Assembly (NCBI GenBank): GCA_001797845.1
Contig: MGQN01000014.1
Span: 83,298 to 114,367, forward strand
Direction: 5' to 3'
Length of the DNA: 31,070 nucleotides
DNA from: Deltaproteobacteria bacterium RBG_16_44_11
Lineage (GTDB): Bacteria > Desulfobacterota > Syntrophia > Syntrophales > Smithellaceae
This document shows, one piece after another, positions 23,510 to 30,682 of this stretch (position 1 is the first letter of the stretch; the number at the start of each line of letters is the position of its first letter). A program made the translations under genes and the position numbers. The notes under the pieces are model-generated. The model worked only from the letters and a program-made list of their open reading frames with translations, did not search any database and had not been told where the DNA came from.

Positions 23510-24568
23510 TTAATCGACTTTTTCGTAAAGTCGTGCGACAACATTGGCCAGCTCCGCCGGGGTAGGGACAGCGCCGCCCGGACGGCCATGAAAATCAATA
23601 TGGGCATATCCTTGCAGAGAAAGCCGGACATCGTCCAACATTTGACCGGTGCTCATTTCAAAAACAAGAAAATTTTTAACATTTGCCGCCAGCGCGCGAA
23701 GTTGTAGCTCGGGAAAAGGCCAGAGAGTTATCGGCCGGAAAAGACCTACTTTCATGCCGTTTTCACGCAGGCGTTTGATGGCGCCTTTGGCGATGCGGGC
23801 GGCCGTACCGTAAGCGACAATAACCAGTTGGGCATCTTCAATTTGATGCTCTTCGCGGCGTATTTCGTTTTTAGTAATAACACTATATTTGCGCGCCAAT
23901 TTCCAGTTATGTTCTTCCTCATCAATCACGTCGAGAAGAAGGCCGCGGATAAATTTGCTTTTACCATTGCCCGCGCCCTTTAGAATGAAATCATCGCTAT
24001 AAATTCTTTTTTTCGGTTTTTTGAAGATAACCGGCTCCATCATTTGGCCCATCATGCCATCGGCAAGAATCATCACAGGCGTCCGATATTTGTCGGCAAG
24101 GTCGAAGGCGTCCATAGTTAAATCAGCCAATTCCTGGCAGGTAGCCGGAGCGAAAACGATAGTGCGGTAATCGCCATGACCGCCGCCTCGGGTGGCCTGA
24201 AAATAATCACCCTGCGACGGGCGGATATTGCCTAATCCGGGACCACCGCGCATAATGTTGACAATGATACCCGGAAGTTCGCATGCCGCCATGGAGGAAA
24301 TTCCTTCCTGTTTCAGAGAAATTCCCGGGCTGGATGATGAAGTCATTACCCTAGCGCCGGCAGCAGAGGCGCCGGCAACCATATTGATTGCGGCAATTTC
24401 GCTTTCCGACTGGATAAAAACACCATCTTCGGCATTGCGCATGTGTTCCGCCATATACTCGGTAAGTTCATTTTGGGGAGTAATCGGATAGCCGGCGTAA
24501 AAGCGGCATCCGGCGCGAATTGCGGCTTCCCCGATAATATTATTTCCCGACATCAGTACTTTATTCAC
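23510..24568 (-). CDS. korA: 2-oxoacid:ferredoxin oxidoreductase, alpha subunit
   Basis: 352 residues. It has GNNIIGEAAIRAGCRFYAGYPITPQNELTEYM at the start (a single GxxAxxxAAxxAG-type motif), then SSSSPGISLKQEGISSMAACELPGIIV and RGGPGLGNIRPSQGDYFQ. These are typical of KorA/VorB pyrimidine-binding subunits. The C-terminal domain (about 245-352) is the transketolase-C-like part. Its start overlaps the end of the ferredoxin-type gene by eight bases. Database relatives are often named VorB or KorA; substrate class is uncertain. Confidence 0.93.
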   Translation of the reverse strand: MNKVLMSGNNIIGEAAIRAGCRFYAGYPITPQNELTEYMAEHMRNAEDGVFIQSESEIAAINMVAGASAAGARVMTSSSSPGISLKQEGISSMAACELPGIIVNIMRGGPGLGNIRPSQGDYFQATRGGGHGDYRTIVFAPATCQELADLTMDAFDLADKYRTPVMILADGMMGQMMEPVIFKKPKKRIYSDDFILKGAGNGKSKFIRGLLLDVIDEEEHNWKLARKYSVITKNEIRREEHQIEDAQLVIVAYGTAARIAKGAIKRLRENGMKVGLFRPITLWPFPELQLRALAANVKNFLVFEMSTGQMLDDVRLSLQGYAHIDFHGRPGGAVPTPAELANVVARLYEKVD

Positions 24569-24770
24569 GGTAAACCTCGATGGCTATATCCGGACAAATT
24601 GTAGCGCAAAGAGCGCAGCCGGTGCATTCTTTTTCATTATTAGTGCCTACGGGATGGTAGCCTTGAGCGTTGTATTCTTTGGTGGGTATAATGTGCCCCT
24701 GGGGGCAGACATTAATACAGAGATGGCATTCCTTGCAGAGTTCCTTATCGATTTTTATGGAGCCTTTCAA
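24561..24770 (-). CDS. korD: 2-oxoacid:ferredoxin oxidoreductase, delta (2[4Fe-4S] ferredoxin-like) subunit
   Basis: 69 residues with two classical cluster motifs: CKECHLCINVCP and CTGCALCATICP. It carries electrons from the thiamine intermediate to external ferredoxin. It is first in the korD-A-B-C run. ATG 24770 is preceded by GAAAGG. The 127-bp stretch upstream (24771-24897) has a TTGACT at 24855-24850 (minus strand) but no good -10 at the right distance; otherwise I see nothing in it. Confidence 0.93.
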   Translation of the reverse strand: MKGSIKIDKELCKECHLCINVCPQGHIIPTKEYNAQGYHPVGTNNEKECTGCALCATICPDIAIEVYRE

Positions 24771-24897
24771 AATTCAATCCCCAAAAACTATATAATCCGT
24801 TTTTTTAACTAACAGGCGGCGCAAGGTATGTTGCTCATAACGGGAAGAAAGTCAAGTATTTTCAGATAAATTATTTTGAAGAACGGAGATAAATCGA

Positions 24898-25401
24898 CTA
24901 AATTCTGCTGATTTGAAACCCCTCTAATTTAATAGCGACAGAGCGCTGTAAAAGTTCAATGTTGATGAAAAAAAGTTCCCTTTCCACATCCCTACTGATA
25001 ACAATCCCCTCAATTCCAGCAAAAGGCCCGTCAATTATGCGTGCCGGTTCGCCCACTCTGGGGAATTGGACGGTTAAGATTTCAACTTTTGTGTTCACCA
25101 GGCGCCGGATAGCGTCAATTTTATCGTCCGGCACCGGTATCGGTTCAGAAGTTTCTTTTTTCCCCAAAATACTAACCACGCCGAAAGTTTTTAAGATGAT
25201 CAATTTAGTCTCGTTATTTAAAAAAGGTGCTTCTACAAACAGATATCCGGGAAAAAGGGGAATAATAATTTTCTTTTTCCGGTCTTTACGTTTGCTCCAT
25301 ACTTCAATTTGGGGTAAAAAAGTAGTCACACTCTTTTGCACCAGGCCCGCGTTTGCTTTGTATTCATGGCGGCTTCTTGTATGTACGGCGTACCAGGGCA
25401 T
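24898..25401 (-). CDS. NusG-like specialised transcription antitermination factor
   Basis: 167 residues from ATG 25401 (CAGG seven bases upstream); a TTG at 25416 lengthens it by five. The NGN domain has PWYAVHTRSRHEYKA and the hallmark PLFPGYLFVEA. The KOW domain has RVGEPARIIDGPFAGIEGIV. Sequence and setting suggest an RfaH/UpxY/LoaP-type paralogue: housekeeping nusG normally sits with secE and rplK. Such factors join RNA polymerase at special leader sites and prevent termination, often in polysaccharide operons. It comes 29 bp after ribD and 127 bp before the kor operon, with rmlA/rmlC divergent nearby. The target is unknown. Confidence 0.85.
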   Translation of the reverse strand: MPWYAVHTRSRHEYKANAGLVQKSVTTFLPQIEVWSKRKDRKKKIIIPLFPGYLFVEAPFLNNETKLIILKTFGVVSILGKKETSEPIPVPDDKIDAIRRLVNTKVEILTVQFPRVGEPARIIDGPFAGIEGIVISRDVERELFFINIELLQRSVAIKLEGFQISRI

Positions 25402-25430
25402 ATTAATACCTGACAAATTAAATTAATTTT

Positions 25431-26537
25431 TTAAAAATATTTTTTGTCTGTCAATATAAAGCGGCCATCAACAATAATGTCTTCTTTGCTTCTTAATACT
25501 TTATTCACGGACAAAGTTTTTGCTAAGCCCAATTCTCTAATATTTAAATCGCCAACAGCTTCGATACCCTTTCCTAAAATTTTCGGCGCAATCACGGCCA
25601 CCAAGCGATTGGCTAAATTATTTTTCAAAACGGAAGTGATGATTTGGGCGCCGCCTTCAATTAAAATGGAGGATATTTCTTCTTCGGCCATTTTCTTAAA
25701 TAATTTTTTCAAGTCAACTCCTCCCCGGTCATCTGCGTCGCAGGTAATTACCCTCGCTCCGGTCGAAGCGATATTTTGGAATTTCATATCGTTTGCGTTT
25801 TTGACAGTGGCGATAACTGTTTTCGCCAGAGAGAGGTTTTGCAGAACTTTTGCCTGCCGTGGAATCTTTAAGCCGGAATCAACAATAATCCTCAGGGGAT
25901 TGCGCCCGCGAACAAGCCGCACCGTCAGTTCAGGATCATCATTAATTACCGTTTTGATGCCGACCAATACCGCATCATGCTGTGCTCTTAGTTTATGCGC
26001 AAATTTTAGAGAGTTATCCGAACTTATCCACTTTGAATCGCCTGCGGCCGTGGCTATTTTTCCATCCAATGTTTGGGCGTATTTTACGGTGATAAAAGGC
26101 ATGCCTGTTTCCATATAATGAAAAAAAATCTCGTTGAGCCGGCGGCAGTCATTTTCCAAAACACCGGTCTTTACTTCAATGCCGCTTTCGCGCAGGATAT
26201 TCATGCCCCGGCAGGAAACCAACGGATTGGAATCAATTGTGCCGATGACAACACGGGCAATTTTATGCTGAATAATACTCAGAGCGCAGGGAGGCGTTTT
26301 CCCTTCATGGCAACAGGGCTCCAAATTAACATAAAGGGTCGCTCCGGCAACATCTTCACGCGCGTTTTTTATGGCCTCAATCTCGGCATGGTTACCGCTA
26401 TATTGGCGATGATAACCTTGGCCGATGATCCGCCCTTTTTTGACAATTACAGCGCAGACCATGGGATTGGGGCTGACGTAACCGCGTCCTTTTTGGGCAA
26501 TTCCCAGAGCCAGTTTCATGTAATATTCATCATTCAT
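25431..26537 (-). CDS. ribD: Bifunctional riboflavin biosynthesis protein (deaminase/reductase)
   Basis: 368 residues, both domains present. The N-terminal pyrimidine deaminase has zinc site HAE (50-52) and PCCHEGKTPPC (Cys75 and Cys84 as ligands). The C-terminal reductase (about 150-365) contains TVKYAQTLDGKIA, RAQHDAVLVGIKTVINDDPELT and ILIEGGAQI. It performs the second and third steps from GTP to the ribityl-pyrimidine of flavin synthesis. ribE, ribBA and ribH are not adjacent, which is unusual for operon-type rib genes but common in Desulfobacterota. No FMN riboswitch is seen in the 121-bp upstream gap. Confidence 0.96.
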   Translation of the reverse strand: MNDEYYMKLALGIAQKGRGYVSPNPMVCAVIVKKGRIIGQGYHRQYSGNHAEIEAIKNAREDVAGATLYVNLEPCCHEGKTPPCALSIIQHKIARVVIGTIDSNPLVSCRGMNILRESGIEVKTGVLENDCRRLNEIFFHYMETGMPFITVKYAQTLDGKIATAAGDSKWISSDNSLKFAHKLRAQHDAVLVGIKTVINDDPELTVRLVRGRNPLRIIVDSGLKIPRQAKVLQNLSLAKTVIATVKNANDMKFQNIASTGARVITCDADDRGGVDLKKLFKKMAEEEISSILIEGGAQIITSVLKNNLANRLVAVIAPKILGKGIEAVGDLNIRELGLAKTLSVNKVLRSKEDIIVDGRFILTDKKYF

Positions 26538-26658
26538 ACAAAATAATTACCTTATTACCCGGTCAGATGCAAAGAAATTTATTGTCGTTGCCTCTGGAGA
26601 TATGATATGCAAAAAACAGTTTTAATATTCAAACTAGAAGGTATTTAAAGGAGTGGCA

Positions 26659-27387
26659 ATGAAAGGAGTAGTTCTTGCCGGCGGATTGGGCAGCCGGCTT
26701 TATCCCCTGACCAAGGTAACCAATAAGCATTTGCTTCCTGTTTATAATGAACCGATGATTTATTATCCCCTTCGTATTTTAGTGAACGCGGGCATAGATG
26801 AAATTTTGATTGTCACCGGCGGCAACAACGCCGGTGATTTTTTGCGTCTTTTGGAAAACGGCAAAGATTTTGGTCTTAAACATATAAATTATGCCTATCA
26901 GCAGGGGGAGGGTGGTATTGCCGCGGCTCTATCTCTGGCCGAGCATTTTGCCGATCGGGATAAAATAGCGGTCGTGTTGGGAGATAATATTATCGAAGGG
27001 AATATTAAGAAAGCGGCGGAAAAATTCCGCACGCAAAAAGACGGCGCGCGTATTTTGTTGAAAGAAGTGCCGGATCCGCAGAGATTCGGGGTGCCTGTTT
27101 TTGACGGCAAAAGAATCATCCGCATCGAAGAGAAGCCGGAAAAGCCTGCTTCCCATTATGCCGTGATCGGCATTTATATGTATGACTACAGGGTTTTTGA
27201 ATTTATTCAGTCGCTGAAACCGTCCCAGCGCGGCGAGCTGGAGATTACCGATGTGAACAATTTTTATATTCGGGAAGGAAACATGCAATGGGATGTTCTG
27301 GAGGGATGGTGGTCGGATGCCGGAACATTTGAATCTCTGCAATCAGCCGGACAAATGGTAGCCAAAACAGGAGCAAATAAACTATGA
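26659..27387 (+). CDS. rmlA: Glucose-1-phosphate thymidylyltransferase-like sugar nucleotidyltransferase
   Basis: 242 residues, the short (RmlA-short) form without the C-terminal dimerisation extension of classical 290-residue RmlA. The signature is GVVLAGGLGSRLYPLTK (3-19), then NKHLLPVYNEPMIYYPL and VVLGDNIIEG with the metal-binding Asp. DVLEGWWSDAGTFESL closes the sugar-binding part. It makes dTDP-glucose (or another NDP-sugar) from sugar-1-phosphate and NTP. ATG 26659 has GGAG five bases upstream; the frame runs on to a GTG at 26653. Its stop overlaps the rmlC start (ATGA). Confidence 0.9.
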   Translation: MKGVVLAGGLGSRLYPLTKVTNKHLLPVYNEPMIYYPLRILVNAGIDEILIVTGGNNAGDFLRLLENGKDFGLKHINYAYQQGEGGIAAALSLAEHFADRDKIAVVLGDNIIEGNIKKAAEKFRTQKDGARILLKEVPDPQRFGVPVFDGKRIIRIEEKPEKPASHYAVIGIYMYDYRVFEFIQSLKPSQRGELEITDVNNFYIREGNMQWDVLEGWWSDAGTFESLQSAGQMVAKTGANKL

Positions 27388-27839
27388 TTAACGGTGTTTT
27401 AGTAAAAAAACTTAAAGTTATACCTGATGAGCGCGGCAGGCTGATGGAAATACTTCGCGCTGACAACGAATGTTTCCAAAAATTCGGCCAGGTCTATATG
27501 ACTACCGCCTATCCGGGAATTGTTAAGGGTTGGCATTATCATAAAAAACAGGCCGACAATATGGCAGTGGTCAAGGGGATGATGAAAATAGTTCTTTACG
27601 ACGGCCGCAAAAAATCGGCTACATACGGCGAAATCAACGAAATATTTGCCGGTATTCATAATCCGGTTTTGGTGCATATACCGCCTCTTGTTTATCATGG
27701 GTTTAAATGCATTTCGGAAGAAGAAGCAGTAGTCATCAATACGACGACGGAAGTTTATAATTATTCCCAACCGGATGAATTCCGCTTGCCTCCGCATGGC
27801 GGAGAAATCCCTTATGATTGGGGTAGAAAGGACGGCTGA
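27384..27839 (+). CDS. rmlC: dTDP-4-dehydrorhamnose 3,5-epimerase-like cupin
   Basis: 151 residues, shorter than standard RmlC (about 180). The cupin fold is suggested by VKGWHYHKKQADNMAVVKG, VLVHIPPLVYHGFKC and the following Glu/Val strands. The His residues (His48, His50 region) correspond to the RmlC base. The family epimerises C3 and C5 of dTDP-4-keto-6-deoxyglucose. It overlaps rmlA by four bases (ATGA). rmlB and rmlD are not here, so the pathway would be completed elsewhere. The short size leaves other cupin-type sugar-nucleotide isomerases possible. Confidence 0.82.
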   Translation: MINGVLVKKLKVIPDERGRLMEILRADNECFQKFGQVYMTTAYPGIVKGWHYHKKQADNMAVVKGMMKIVLYDGRKKSATYGEINEIFAGIHNPVLVHIPPLVYHGFKCISEEEAVVINTTTEVYNYSQPDEFRLPPHGGEIPYDWGRKDG

Positions 27840-27867
27840 ATAATGTCCTTTATTTTGATAATTATTC

Positions 27868-27895
27868 TTGACTTAATGGAAAAAAGGAGTAATCT
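27868..27895 (+). promoter_or_regulatory. Sigma-70 promoter candidate for the riboswitch-pilD transcript
   Basis: TTGACT (27868-27873) with a 16-base spacer and TAATCT (27890-27895). It lies immediately before the riboswitch, so transcription would start with the aptamer almost at once, as is usual for riboswitches. Confidence 0.45.
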
Positions 27896-27897
27896 TT

Positions 27898-27998
27898 TTT
27901 CATAACTGGGAAAGGGCAAACCGCCTGAAAAGACGGGACGCAAAGTTACTGGCCTAAGTCTTTTTGTTAGGGGGATAGGGTGGCAGAACTGCCGAAAT
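27898..27998 (+). promoter_or_regulatory. Cyclic di-GMP riboswitch (GEMM, c-di-GMP-I class) upstream of pilD
   Basis: The conserved GEMM core is present. AAAGGGCAAACC (27911-27922) is followed by the P2 stem closed by a GAAA tetraloop (CCGCCT-GAAA-AGACGG), then GGGACGCAAAG and GGCCTAAG. The 3' part is TAGGG and GGTGGCAGAACTGCCGAAAT, the P3 and terminal-hairpin part. At the position equivalent to Vc2 G20 the base is G, as in c-di-GMP sensors; c-GAMP-sensing GEMM-Ib RNAs have A there. The exact ends are approximate. No terminator hairpin with a T-run is seen between the aptamer and pilD, and pilD has a poor ribosome site, so the expression platform (translation or termination) is unclear. Confidence 0.88.
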
Positions 27999-28064
27999 CT
28001 TTAAGTTTTCAGCAATTCTTCATTCCCATCCTAAATAAATTTAAAATAGACTGGTAATAAAGAC

Positions 28065-28826
28065 ATGATTTTAAATATTTTTGCCTTTATTTTTGGCGCC
28101 GTGGTGGGCAGTTTTTTGAATGTTTGCATCTTTCGCCTGCCGGGCAAAGAATCGATTATTAAGCCGCTTTCGCGGTGCCCTCATTGCCATCATCCCATCC
28201 GTTATTACGATAACATACCTTTGATAAGCTTTATTTTATTAAAAGGAAAATGCCGCGATTGCCAGGAGAAAATATCCTGGCGTTATCCGCTGGTGGAATT
28301 AATTACGGCTTCACTTTCTTTGTTGTTGTTTTTAAAATTTGGCTTGAGCTTAACATTCCTGACTATTTTTATTTTTACGGCGGTTTTAATTATCATCGCT
28401 TTTATTGATTTGGACCATCAAATTATCCCCGATATTTTAACCTTGCCGGGAATTCCTGTTTTTTTTCTGGCGGGAATTTTTATTATGAAAGTTGATTGGC
28501 TGGAAGCCCTCATCGGTCTGCTGATCGGCGGCGGCGTGCTTTTTGCCATCGCTTTTGTTTATGAAGCCATTACCAAGCGCGAAGGCATGGGCGGAGGCGA
28601 TATCAAACTTCTGGCCATGATCGGCGGCTTTTTTGGCTGGAAATCGCTTATTTTTATTCTGTTGTTTAGTTCTTTTGCCGGCGCTTTGGTGGGCATAACG
28701 GCGATGATTATTCAAAAGAAGGATTTGAAATATGCCGTGCCGTTTGGACCATTTTTAGCGGCGGCGGCGGTTGCTTATATTTTTTGGGGCGACGCTTTCA
28801 TGCGTCTGGTATTGCTGCGCTATTGA
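28065..28826 (+). CDS. pilD: Type IV prepilin peptidase / N-methyltransferase
   Basis: 253 residues with about eight membrane helices. PilD cleaves prepilin leaders after Gly and methylates the new N-terminus in the inner membrane. The zinc-type loop has Cys38, Cys41, Cys63 and Cys66 (CPHC and CRDC). The catalytic aspartates are in FIDLDHQIIPD (Asp115) and GMGGGDIKLLA (Asp178), as in the TFPP family. A c-di-GMP riboswitch leads the transcript, and the pseudopilin-like substrates are encoded just downstream. The ribosome site before ATG 28065 is weak. Confidence 0.95.
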   Translation: MILNIFAFIFGAVVGSFLNVCIFRLPGKESIIKPLSRCPHCHHPIRYYDNIPLISFILLKGKCRDCQEKISWRYPLVELITASLSLLLFLKFGLSLTFLTIFIFTAVLIIIAFIDLDHQIIPDILTLPGIPVFFLAGIFIMKVDWLEALIGLLIGGGVLFAIAFVYEAITKREGMGGGDIKLLAMIGGFFGWKSLIFILLFSSFAGALVGITAMIIQKKDLKYAVPFGPFLAAAAVAYIFWGDAFMRLVLLRY

Positions 28827-28899
28827 GTAGAGATGCGAAAATAACAGGTTAATGTGGTTTTTCTCAACGGTAAAGGAAAAAATAAGAAAAATGAAATAA

Positions 28900-28928
28900 T
28901 TGACAGAAGCTCTTAAAAACCGTAATAT
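28900..28928 (+). promoter_or_regulatory. Sigma-70 promoter candidate upstream of the minor-pilin operon
   Basis: A perfect TTGACA (28900-28905), a 17-base spacer and TAATAT (28923-28928). It lies 110 bases before the first pilin-like gene, upstream of a sigma-54 site. Confidence 0.5.
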
Positions 28929-28982
28929 ATTGATAAAAATGATATTTATCTAGTATAGGTGAAGAAAAAATATTTTTAAATT

Positions 28983-28999
28983 TTGGCATATGAGTTGCG
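28983..28999 (+). promoter_or_regulatory. Sigma-54 (RpoN) promoter candidate for the minor-pilin operon
   Basis: TTGGCATATGAGTTGCG matches the -24/-12 consensus YTGGCACG-N4-TTGCW. The GG (28985-28986) and GC (28997-28998) dinucleotides are exactly 12 bases apart. It ends 39 bases before the first pilin-like frame. RpoN promoters are typical of pilus genes. An activator site cannot be assigned. The remaining 211-bp gap (28827-29037) is AT-rich with nothing else recognised. Confidence 0.62.
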
Positions 29000-29037
29000 G
29001 TATTTTATAGTTCAAGCGTAATTTTTAATCGTAATTT

Positions 29038-29508
29038 TTGGTGCAGGCCGTGAAATTAAAGAAAAGCAATGGTTTTAGTTTAATAGAATTCCTGATTGTC
29101 ATAAGCTTGATTGCAATTATTACCGCAATTGCTGTTCCGCAATTTACGAGATACACGCAGAATAATGCTCTTCAGTCCGCGGCGAGGGAATTAGCCGGCG
29201 ATATTCAAATTATCAGGCAAAGAGCAATGGCTGACAGCGCGGCTTATACTCTCCAATTTTTAGACAATACCAGATATACTTATACACTTCCTCCTAACCC
29301 AGCAGTTATAAAAAATGTAACCACTTTAACCGACTATCCGGATATAACATTTGGTCAGACTTTTCCCGGTTCTGTAATAATATTTCAGCCGAGAGGAACT
29401 ATGGCTCAATGGGGCACAATTACATTAACCAATAATCGAGGATCAACAGTTCTTTTAACTGCAAGTCCTCCCATAGGCAGGATAAATGTTGAATATACTC
29501 CGGACTAA
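29038..29508 (+). CDS. FimT/GspH-type minor pseudopilin
   Basis: 156 residues from TTG 29038. The prepilin site is KKSNG|FSLIEFLIV: a basic leader, Gly at -1, Phe at +1 and Glu at +5, then a hydrophobic helix to about residue 33. The rest fits the GspH/FimT domain (helix, then beta strands, QSAARELAGDIQIIRQRAM). No ATG exists; GTG 29041 and GTG 29050 are other starts, and the latter gives the usual short leader (MKLKKSNG). None has a good ribosome site. It is processed by PilD and likely primes pilus assembly. Confidence 0.85.
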   Translation: MVQAVKLKKSNGFSLIEFLIVISLIAIITAIAVPQFTRYTQNNALQSAARELAGDIQIIRQRAMADSAAYTLQFLDNTRYTYTLPPNPAVIKNVTTLTDYPDITFGQTFPGSVIIFQPRGTMAQWGTITLTNNRGSTVLLTASPPIGRINVEYTPD

Positions 29509-29875
29509 AAAAGGCATCACTATCGTTGAAGCAGTGATCGCAATATTTCTCACGATGATTGCCGCCGGCGCTTTAGCTGCCATGCAACCGCTGGCCCTTC
29601 GTACGGGAGCCAGCGCGGATTTTATGGGAAGAGCGGTGGCAATTGCGCAGGCGGAAGCGGCCCAGAGAGAGGCTTGCATCATGACCACAGGCGCCGCTCT
29701 TCCAGCAGATAAAAACAATGATCCGCTTACTGTCCAAAATATTACATATAGCATCACTACGGTCACAACGCATCCAGCCGCAAACCTATGGCTGGTGAGG
29801 GTGCGCGTTACCTGGCCGGGAACGGCCAATAGCGTAACTCACAACAGGGTTGTCACTCAGCAAATGGGTTACTGA
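29486..29875 (+). CDS. PilV-like minor pilin
   Basis: 129 residues. Prepilin motif TKKG|ITIVEAVIAIF with Glu at +5 and a hydrophobic helix (about 11-32). The C-terminal half is beta-rich and ends in NRVVTQQMGY, with no further family match I can name. It overlaps the FimT-like gene by 23 bases, in another frame. CAGG lies seven bases before ATG 29486. The order FimT-PilV-PilW-PilX is that of the minor-pilin operon of type IVa pili. Confidence 0.82.
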   Translation: MLNILRTKKGITIVEAVIAIFLTMIAAGALAAMQPLALRTGASADFMGRAVAIAQAEAAQREACIMTTGAALPADKNNDPLTVQNITYSITTVTTHPAANLWLVRVRVTWPGTANSVTHNRVVTQQMGY

Positions 29876-29887
29876 GGTTTTTATACA

Positions 29888-30625
29888 ATGAAGAAAAATG
29901 GTTTTACTCTCGTTGAACTTATGATTTATATGGCGATCAGTGCAGTCATCATGCTTGCTGTTTACTCGGTGGTGATGATGGCGATGCGCACTTCCTCTTC
30001 GCTGGGTAGAAAAATTATAACTCAGCAGGATGCACGGCTTGTTTTAGATATGATGGCGATGGATATTCGCAACGCTTCTTATAACAGTTTGCATATGCCG
30101 GGTATGTGGCGTGATCAAAATAATCTGCCTTTGCCATTTAATGATGTTACTAAAATAGATGGTAATGGTTTATGTGGAATTCAAGTTGCTAATCAAAGTA
30201 ATATTTTAGTGGAAATGGATTTAAACGGTAATCCCTTCCCCTTGCCCCCTGAGGACGGCATTATCGGGCCTCCCGGGGAGAATGAAGCTATTTTTTATTC
30301 CTACGATGGCGTTGATACTATTAGAAGAAGTAGCAACTTCGGTCCGAATTTTTCTCTTTTTGGTGGAGCTGGCACCGGCACTTTAGTTCATAATAATCTG
30401 GCCGGGGTGCCATTATTTCAGTACTTTGACGGAATCGGCACGGATATAACGGCTGCGGTTGTAGGCAATCCTGCCGTGATACCGGCTATCAGGAGGATCA
30501 GAATAACAATAGTGGCGGACACGGAATTTGATGATCTTAATACCGGCGCACGCAAAAGGATGACTTATACAACAGATGTTGTGGTAAAAAATCATGCGCT
30601 CGCCTCTTATACAGGTGGAAATTGA
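29888..30625 (+). CDS. PilW-like minor pilin
   Basis: 245 residues. Very short leader MKKNG|FTLVELMIYMA with Glu at +5, helix to about residue 34 and typical PilW wording after it (QQDARLVLDMMAMDIRNASYN). A long beta-rich globular region holds many Asn and Gly. It lies 12 bases after the PilV-like gene and is followed by the PilX-like gene. Confidence 0.85.
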   Translation: MKKNGFTLVELMIYMAISAVIMLAVYSVVMMAMRTSSSLGRKIITQQDARLVLDMMAMDIRNASYNSLHMPGMWRDQNNLPLPFNDVTKIDGNGLCGIQVANQSNILVEMDLNGNPFPLPPEDGIIGPPGENEAIFYSYDGVDTIRRSSNFGPNFSLFGGAGTGTLVHNNLAGVPLFQYFDGIGTDITAAVVGNPAVIPAIRRIRITIVADTEFDDLNTGARKRMTYTTDVVVKNHALASYTGGN

Positions 30626-30682
30626 GGTAATAAAATGAAGAAAAGAAATACTTTATCGCCCGTGCATTATTTTGGAGGGAAC

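Noticed and set aside
25444..26118. 224-residue open frame on the plus strand opposite ribD
   Set aside because: It lies wholly inside ribD, has no family motif and an odd composition; it is the complement shadow of a clear gene.
27898..27998. The GEMM RNA as a c-GAMP (GEMM-Ib) sensor, as in Geobacter
   Set aside because: The base matching Vc2 position 20 is G, not A, so c-di-GMP is the better reading; still to be tested by binding.
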